Source: Eledone cirrhosa
Lineage: Eukaryota > Mollusca > Cephalopoda > Octopoda > Eledonidae
Length of the DNA stretch: 64,000 nucleotides
Direction of reading: 5' to 3'
Assembly (NCBI GenBank): GCA_964016885.1
Contig: OZ024743.1
Span: forward strand, 190,672,392-190,736,391
Positions 59,145-64,000 of the stretch are shown here, piece after piece; the stretch's first letter is position 1; every line of letters begins with the position of its first letter. The notes below the pieces were generated by a model. It worked only from the letters and a program-made list of their open reading frames with translations, had not been told where the DNA came from and did no database searches. Position numbers and translations under genes: made by a program.

Positions 59145-60803
59145 CTAAAAGAAGGTGCTATGAAGGGATTTTTCATGAAGGGTACTCCTCCTCCTAGCTG
59201 TTATTTCCTTCTTGGACACCTCCTGGTCTATTGGCTTCTCCTTCAGTACAATTTTGAGCATTGGCTCCCTACTGTCAGCCACATATTTGTGCAGGTTGGT
59301 TTTCTCCATCTGAACACAGTCCTCTATGCTGATAAGACCTGTTCCACCTTCAGATCTCTTTAAGTAGAGTCTATCGACATCACTCCTCTTGTGGAACATG
59401 TTGTAGATAGTCAATAGCTTCTTAGTTTTCCTATCCATTTCTTTTTGTTCAGCAACATTCCATTTCAGAAGTCCCGCACTGTACCTAATAATAGACACAG
59501 CTCGGGAATTTACTGCACTTATGACATTCCTACTATTCAGATGTGATTTTAATATGTTCCTTACTCTCATTGTGTATTCAGATCTTATGAATTTCTTCAT
59601 TTTGTTGTTGTTGATTTCATCTGCCTCCAGAACACCTAAATATTTGTTTCCCTCTTCAGTGTCAATTTCCTTTATCATCTCACCTGTTTGTACCTGGATT
59701 CCGTTGCTTCTGCTCAATTTACCCCTCTTCATCACAAGGACTCCACACTTATTAACACCAAATTCCATACATATATCATTGCCGAAAATACGGACAGTGT
59801 CAACAAGCACATCCAACTCCTCAATCTTCCCAAAGAGTTTAAGATTATCCATGAAGAGGAGGTGGTTGATGGTAAGCTCTCCTCTTCCGAACTTGTATGT
59901 TGCTCTCACTTTTCACAATATGACGGTCAGGGGTATCAGGGCAAGGACAAACAACAAAGTGGACAAACTATCTCCCTGGAAGATACCTCTGTTGATCTTC
60001 ACGCCTCCCAAGGATTCTCCACCTGATGTTAACTCTGTTTCCCAGGACTTCATACTTTTACTTAATAGGTGTTGGATGTTATCTGCCACCTTGAAGATCT
60101 CTAGGCTTTTGGTAATCCAAGAATGAGGTATCATGTCGAATGCCTTTTTGTAATCTATCCATCCCATGGCAACACCAGTGTGCCTCCTCTTACAATTCCT
60201 CATCACCATCTTATCAATAAGTAACTGGTCCTTTGTACCACGGGACTTCTTTCTCCATCCTTTCTGTTCGTCCGGTAACAAGTTGTTTATGTGGAGGTGA
60301 TAATAGATTTCCTCAGACACAATGCTTGTTAACAGTTTTCACATTACGGACAGACATGTGATAGGCCTATATTTGGTAACATCATTACCCTTGATTCGGT
60401 CTTTCATTACCAGAAATGTGGTAGCTTTTGTCAACCCCTCTGGTACTGTACCGGACATCAAGCAGTCAGTGAACATGGTTGTCAGTTTCGGATGGAGGGA
60501 TGTTATATTTTTAATCCAATATCTTTGCATACCATCTGGGCCTGGTGATTTCCAGTTGGTTAGTTTTTTGGCCTGCCCTTTAAGAGTTTCAACTGTGATA
60601 CTCAAATCAGGTTGTTGGTGTGCTTGTTCACTAATGTCCTTTTGAACTGTCTCAATCCACACTGCCTGACTATTATGTTCAACATCCTGCTCCCATATTC
60701 CTCTCCAGAATGTCTTAGCCTGTTCCGCCTCAGGGATCACATTATTGCCTCTTTCTTTCCCTTCAAGCTGTCCAAACAACATCTTCTGGTTGTTTTCAAA
60801 CAC
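59145..60803 (-). pseudogene. R4/Dong-type reverse transcriptase, in three pieces
   Basis: Piece 1 (60339-60803) has KLTNWKSPGPDGMQ, TKATTFLV, KYRPITCLS. Piece 2 (59913-60320) has the palm motif [14 protein letters not shown] and motif [14 protein letters not shown]. Piece 3 (59145-59909) has motif C as HLLFMDNLKLFGK, with Asn in place of the second catalytic Asp, then NKYLGVLE and the thumb (VISAVNSRAVSIIRY). Frame breaks fall at about 60330 and 59910. Confidence 0.83.
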
Positions 60804-60902
60804 GCGGTTCTGTCTATACTGAGTAACTCTGTTCTCATACCACCTAATCTTTGCACTTTTTGCTACAATGCGTTGCTTCAGTTACTCTATGATAACATTT
60901 AG

Positions 60903-61850
60903 CTATTTCCCCCTAGTTTTGTAATTTATTTGTAATCTATCTATAGTGTCTATGTTTTGTAATGTCCCATTCAGTAAAGACTCAAGCTTTCCAATGTCTT
61001 TTCTCATTTCCTTGATTTGACCATTCAGTCGTTTCTTCCACCAAGGTTCTGATCTTTCTTGTTTGTTGTTTCCTCTCGTTTTTATACTAAGTAATTTCCT
61101 CACTCACCACATTTGCTGTTGCTTTGAGGATATTGTTGCATTGGTGAAGGTTCCTCGCCTCAAGGTATGGGATGACCTTGTTTACCTTAGCTGTTGTTTC
61201 TTTTAACTTTTTCCTGTCTACAAATCTTAGGTTCATAGGTTTTTCACTATCATTGTTCATTTCATCTACCACTAAGTTCAGGATATCAACCAAATCTTGC
61301 CCTGGCCCGTCATCATTCATTTCCTCAATGGCCGTATCTTTGTTCTAGATGTTATTTATTTCAGCATTCAGATCATTATCTGCTTCGGATGCTTCCTCAG
61401 ATCTTTCAATTTCTTCACCTTCATTTCCCAATGGCTCATTTGCCTGATATACTCCACTCTCCATTTCCAACTTAATCTCTCTGCTCAGTTCCTCCAGTTC
61501 CAACTCGCTCATCCATCCATTAGTTCTTATTACACTAGCTCGTCCGGACAATTTTTGTTCACCTAATTTAAATAGACCAATCTCGTTTCAGATGTTATAC
61601 ATCCGTTTCCTATAGCTTTTTTGCATGGGGTTACTCTTCAGGTAACATTTCATGACAGTTCTATTCAATTCTTTCATCCAGTTGTTCTTGTCCCATTCCT
61701 TCTTCTTCCTCCAACACCAGCAGTATTTGGATGACAGACAGGTCCCTGATGCTGGGCCAGGGAGCACTTGCTGGGTGAGAGTCTTTCACATGACGTTCCA
61801 GTCTCCTTTTCACCGTTATTCGAACTGTTAAGGTTCGACATTTAAACACC
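60903..61850 (-). pseudogene. N-terminal region of the R4/Dong-type LINE
   Basis: Open fragments: FKCRTLTVRI...RRLERHVKDSH (61780-61850), a C2H2-like finger with its second cysteine unclear; an acidic segment (61345-61551); VIPYLEARNLHQCNNILKAT (61087-61320); and EPWWKKRLNGQIKEMRKD (60903-61103). These lie in the order expected upstream of RT. Frames are broken between them. Confidence 0.65.
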
Positions 61851-61945
61851 CATATCGAGGATTGGTGAATTTATGGTTACATAACCACCAGTGATTTCAT
61901 CTCCACCTGTGTTTTTATTGTGGCACCATCACGCTGAAGACGAAA

Positions 61946-61972
61946 ATAAATAAATAAATAAATAAATAAATA
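61946..61972. repeat. (AAAT)n tandem
   Basis: About seven AAAT units next to the 5' end of the LINE. Confidence 0.95.
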
Positions 61973-62249
61973 CAATATAAAAATAAGTTTCATTGTAATG
62001 TTTGAATGTCTGACTTAGTTTTTTTCTCTTTTTGTTTTTCAATGCCGGTAATATCGGTTACTAGTGTTGTTGTTGCTGCTGCTTCTGCTGCTGCTGTTTT
62101 TGATATTAGCTACGCTAAGCTCGTAGTCATAGAAACAAAGGAGGTAGGGAGGTGTTGCGTTCAAAACTTTTGAAATTTGTTTTTCTTTTGATGTTGTATT
62201 TGTTTTTGTCTGTGTTCTGTTCTGTAATTTTTCGACTTGTTGCTCATCA

Positions 62250-62555
62250 TTATTGGCAATCGGTTCAAATCCCACCGAGGTTAACTTTGCCTTTCATCCT
62301 TCCGGGATCGATAGAATAAAGTACCAGTAATGCACTGGGTAATTGCTGACCTTGTGCCAAAAGTAGAAACAATTATTGGCAATCGGTAGAGGGTCGGGCG
62401 CCATGCTTTCCAGCATAGTTACGTCCCTTTACGATCTGAGTTCAAATCCCGCCGAGTTTGACTTTGCCTTTCATCCTTACGGGGTCGATAAAATAAAGTA
62501 CCAGTAATGCACTGGGTATTTGCTGGCCTTGTGCCTAAAGTAGAAACAATTATTA
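62250..62555 (+). mobile_element. Two joined tRNA-derived SINEs, first lacking its head
   Basis: First copy from box B (GGTTCAAATCCCACC) to tail at 62371; second copy from GCAATCGGTAGAGGG to tail at 62555. ATTATTGGCAATCGGT occurs at both junctions. Confidence 0.85.
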
Positions 62556-62745
62556 TTTGCCTTTCATCCTGACGGGGTCGATAAAATAAAGTACCAGTAA
62601 TGCACTGGGTGATTACTGGCCTTGTGCCTAAAGTAGAAACAATTATTATTTGCCTTTCATCCTGACGGGGTCGATAAAATAAAGTACCAGTAATGCACTG
62701 GGTGATTACTGGCCTTGTGCCTAAAGTAGAAACAATTATTATTTG
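62556..62745 (+). repeat. Tandem SINE 3' segments
   Basis: Two directly repeated units of about 93 bp, each only the 3' part of the SINE from TTTGCCTTTCAT to GAAACAATTATTA. They are essentially identical (both read CATCCTGACGGGG and GGGTGATTACTGG). Confidence 0.9.
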
Positions 62746-62774
62746 GCATTATTTTGCAAATATTTGGCATTATT

Positions 62775-63045
62775 TTATTCATCCTTACGGGGTCGATAAA
62801 ATCAAGTACCAGTAATGCACTGGTGAATTGCTGGCCTTCTGCCTAAAGCAGAAACAATTATTATTTGGCATCGGCAGTATTGGTAGAGGGTTGGACGCCA
62901 AGCTTAGTTACGGCCATGCCATTCTGAGTTCAAATCTAGCCGAGGTTAACTTTGCCTTTCATCCTTACGTTGTCGATAAAATAAAGTACCAGTAATACAC
63001 GGGGTTATTGCTGGCCTTGTGCCAAAAGTAGAAACAATTATTGTT
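62775..63045 (+). mobile_element. SINE 3' segment followed by a further SINE
   Basis: 62775-62865 is another tail-only segment. 62868-63045 has a shortened head (GGCAGTATTGGTAGAGGG), box B and full tail. Confidence 0.82.
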
Positions 63046-63228
63046 ATTATTTTATATTGTTATGTATATTTATTACAAATTCCATTATTATTATCACTAT
63101 TGTTTTCTCTTCTGTGATGTACCCTTTCATTCAGTCGATGTAAACCTCACCCTGTTGTATTATTTTGTCCTTCCGTCATCCCCAATGTCTTGGTACTTGT
63201 AGCCAGCAACATAAATTATTATTACTAT
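63046..63228. other. Anonymous sequence
   Basis: ATT-rich spacer between SINEs; nothing recognised. Confidence 0.5.
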
Positions 63229-63450
63229 TATTATAGGTGGATAGGCAGTATTGTTAAAGTCTCGGACACCCTGCTTTGTGACATAGGGTTACAGTCCTTT
63301 ACGTTCTGAGATAAAATCTCACCGTTGTTTAGCTTTGACTTTCATCCTTGCTACAGTCAATGAAAGAAATAAAGTACCTGTCACGCACAGGGGTTTATTT
63401 CATTGACTTTCCCCTCTCCGAAAATTGCTGGTCTTGTGCCTAAATTAGAA

Positions 63451-63455
<5 letters not shown>
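63229..63455 (+). mobile_element. tRNA-derived SINE, extended variant, diverged
   Basis: Same extended body as 58118-58335 (CACGCACAGGGGTTTATTTC, CCCCTCTCC), tail TTAGAAACCACTACT leading into the ACT array. Confidence 0.78.

Positions 63456-63500
<45 letters not shown>
63456..63500. repeat. (ACT)n array
   Basis: Fourteen or so ACT units. It serves as the SINE tail on one side and possibly as the 3' repeat of a minus-strand LINE on the other. Confidence 0.95.
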
Positions 63501-63842
63501 GTAAGGTGTACACTGTAAATATGATAATTACTGGATCTTCTACCGCCTGTCAGGCCTCAACAAAGACCTTAGATAGACAGTATTTGTTCATTGCCAAAAA
63601 GAGCTGTCTTTGCTAGAAGAATACTCTGTGGTTCAACGTCTTTTTGCTTTAGATACCCTCTCAGATTTAATAGTATTGAGCCCCAAATTTTTAATAACAA
63701 CAGGAATTAACTTGTGCAATTTCAATCATCAAGCCAGTATATTTTGTAATCTTTTCAATTTCCTTCTAAACAATGTTGGGGTATCTGGCATTCACACCTA
63801 TACGTTTCTATGTAAAGTTGGTACCACAACATCCAGTCCAAA
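63501..63842 (-). mobile_element. Possible LINE 3' end
   Basis: On the minus strand, sequence ending in TAG repeats is preceded by stop-ridden coding-like text (MIEIAQVNSCCY, LNTIKSERVSKA-like). It faintly resembles the end of endonuclease-bearing LINE proteins (IVPVVIGALG). The assignment is weak. Confidence 0.28.
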
Positions 63843-63844
63843 TT

Positions 63845-64000
63845 AATGAGATAATGAGTTCGAGATCCAGATCGTGTAGGTGTCATGACATGCTGTAATG
63901 TGGCCGTGTAGGTAACATGGTAAACAATTCCCAGTCCACACTGTAAATGTGGTTGGTGTTAGGAAGGGCATCCAGCCGTAGAAAACCTGCCAGATAGTCC
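63845..64000 (+). mobile_element. RTE LINE subfamily 2, 3' region, cut by the window end
   Basis: CACTGTAAATGTGGTTGGTG and TTAGGAAGGGCATCCAGC match the 3' untranslated region of 14340-14400 read on the minus strand. The GAT-repeat end would lie beyond 64000. Confidence 0.72.

Larger units (their letters stand above)
58336..61945 (-). mobile_element. R4/Dong-type LINE, near full length but broken
   Basis: Minus-strand element with 3' end in an ATT repeat (58330-58350) and 5' end near an AAAT tandem (61946-61972). Order: zinc finger, variable region, RT, restriction-like endonuclease. Dong of silkworm is known for insertion in TAA repeats, and both 3' ends here sit in ATT/TAA repeats. Confidence 0.8.

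Overview
This is a non-coding, repeat-dominated piece of an animal nuclear genome. The best fit is a coleoid cephalopod, probably an octopus. The reasons are about a dozen and a half copies of a tRNA-derived SINE resembling the SINEs described from octopus and squid, very abundant (TA)n arrays, AT-rich unique sequence, and several LINE clades together with Penelope-like elements (PLEs). The organism is an inference; what the sequence shows directly is a metazoan repeat landscape. No complete host gene is visible. The one credible host coding segment is a GC-rich, splice-site-bounded 124-nt exon candidate at 5740-5863 (minus).

Layout. 1-2560: a broken PLE (RT plus GIY-YIG) with a 407-bp inverted partial copy of itself at the window edge. 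2560-9060: (TA)n/(TG)n-rich sequence, tRNA-type SINEs and the exon candidate. 9066-9960: SINEs and an RTE-type LINE fragment split by a SINE. 10788-11733: a 146-bp direct repeat pair spaced exactly 800 bp. 12382-13031: a 650-bp near-perfect palindrome. 14233-15483: a 5'-truncated RTE LINE with a still-open 3' reading frame. 16005-17150: a CR1/Jockey-like LINE. 17660-19130: an RTE scrap and a second, older PLE. 19518-20281: a unit bounded by 105-bp direct repeats.

27686-40727 is a large inverted duplication. The compact right arm (39285-40727) matches a left arm (27686-37213) that has been split by two insertion blocks, each within a (TA)n tract. One block is 5.7 kb (RTE LINE, then three PLE-like units, two of them with inverted or direct terminal copies) and the other 2.3 kb (PLE-like tails, one with a hammerhead-like core). 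41825-42700, 46766-48503 and 50215-50720 are further RTE fragments. 51563-51937 is a SINE inserted into a SINE with a clear target duplication. 52570-54865 is a degraded Helitron with its 3' hairpin and CTAG end. 57812-61945 is an R4/Dong-type LINE with a restriction-like endonuclease, next to a second truncated 3' end. 62250-63460 is a SINE cluster with tandemly repeated SINE tails, and the window ends in another RTE 3' tail.

How the parts relate. Autonomous elements (PLE, RTE, CR1-like, R4-like, Helitron) are all damaged; most were truncated on insertion. The SINEs would depend on LINE enzymes. The most unusual theme is a set of PLE-like units that sit in (TA)n tracts, carry terminal copies in inverted or direct orientation, and end in short tails resembling hammerhead ribozyme cores (CTGATGA, stem-loop, CGAAA).
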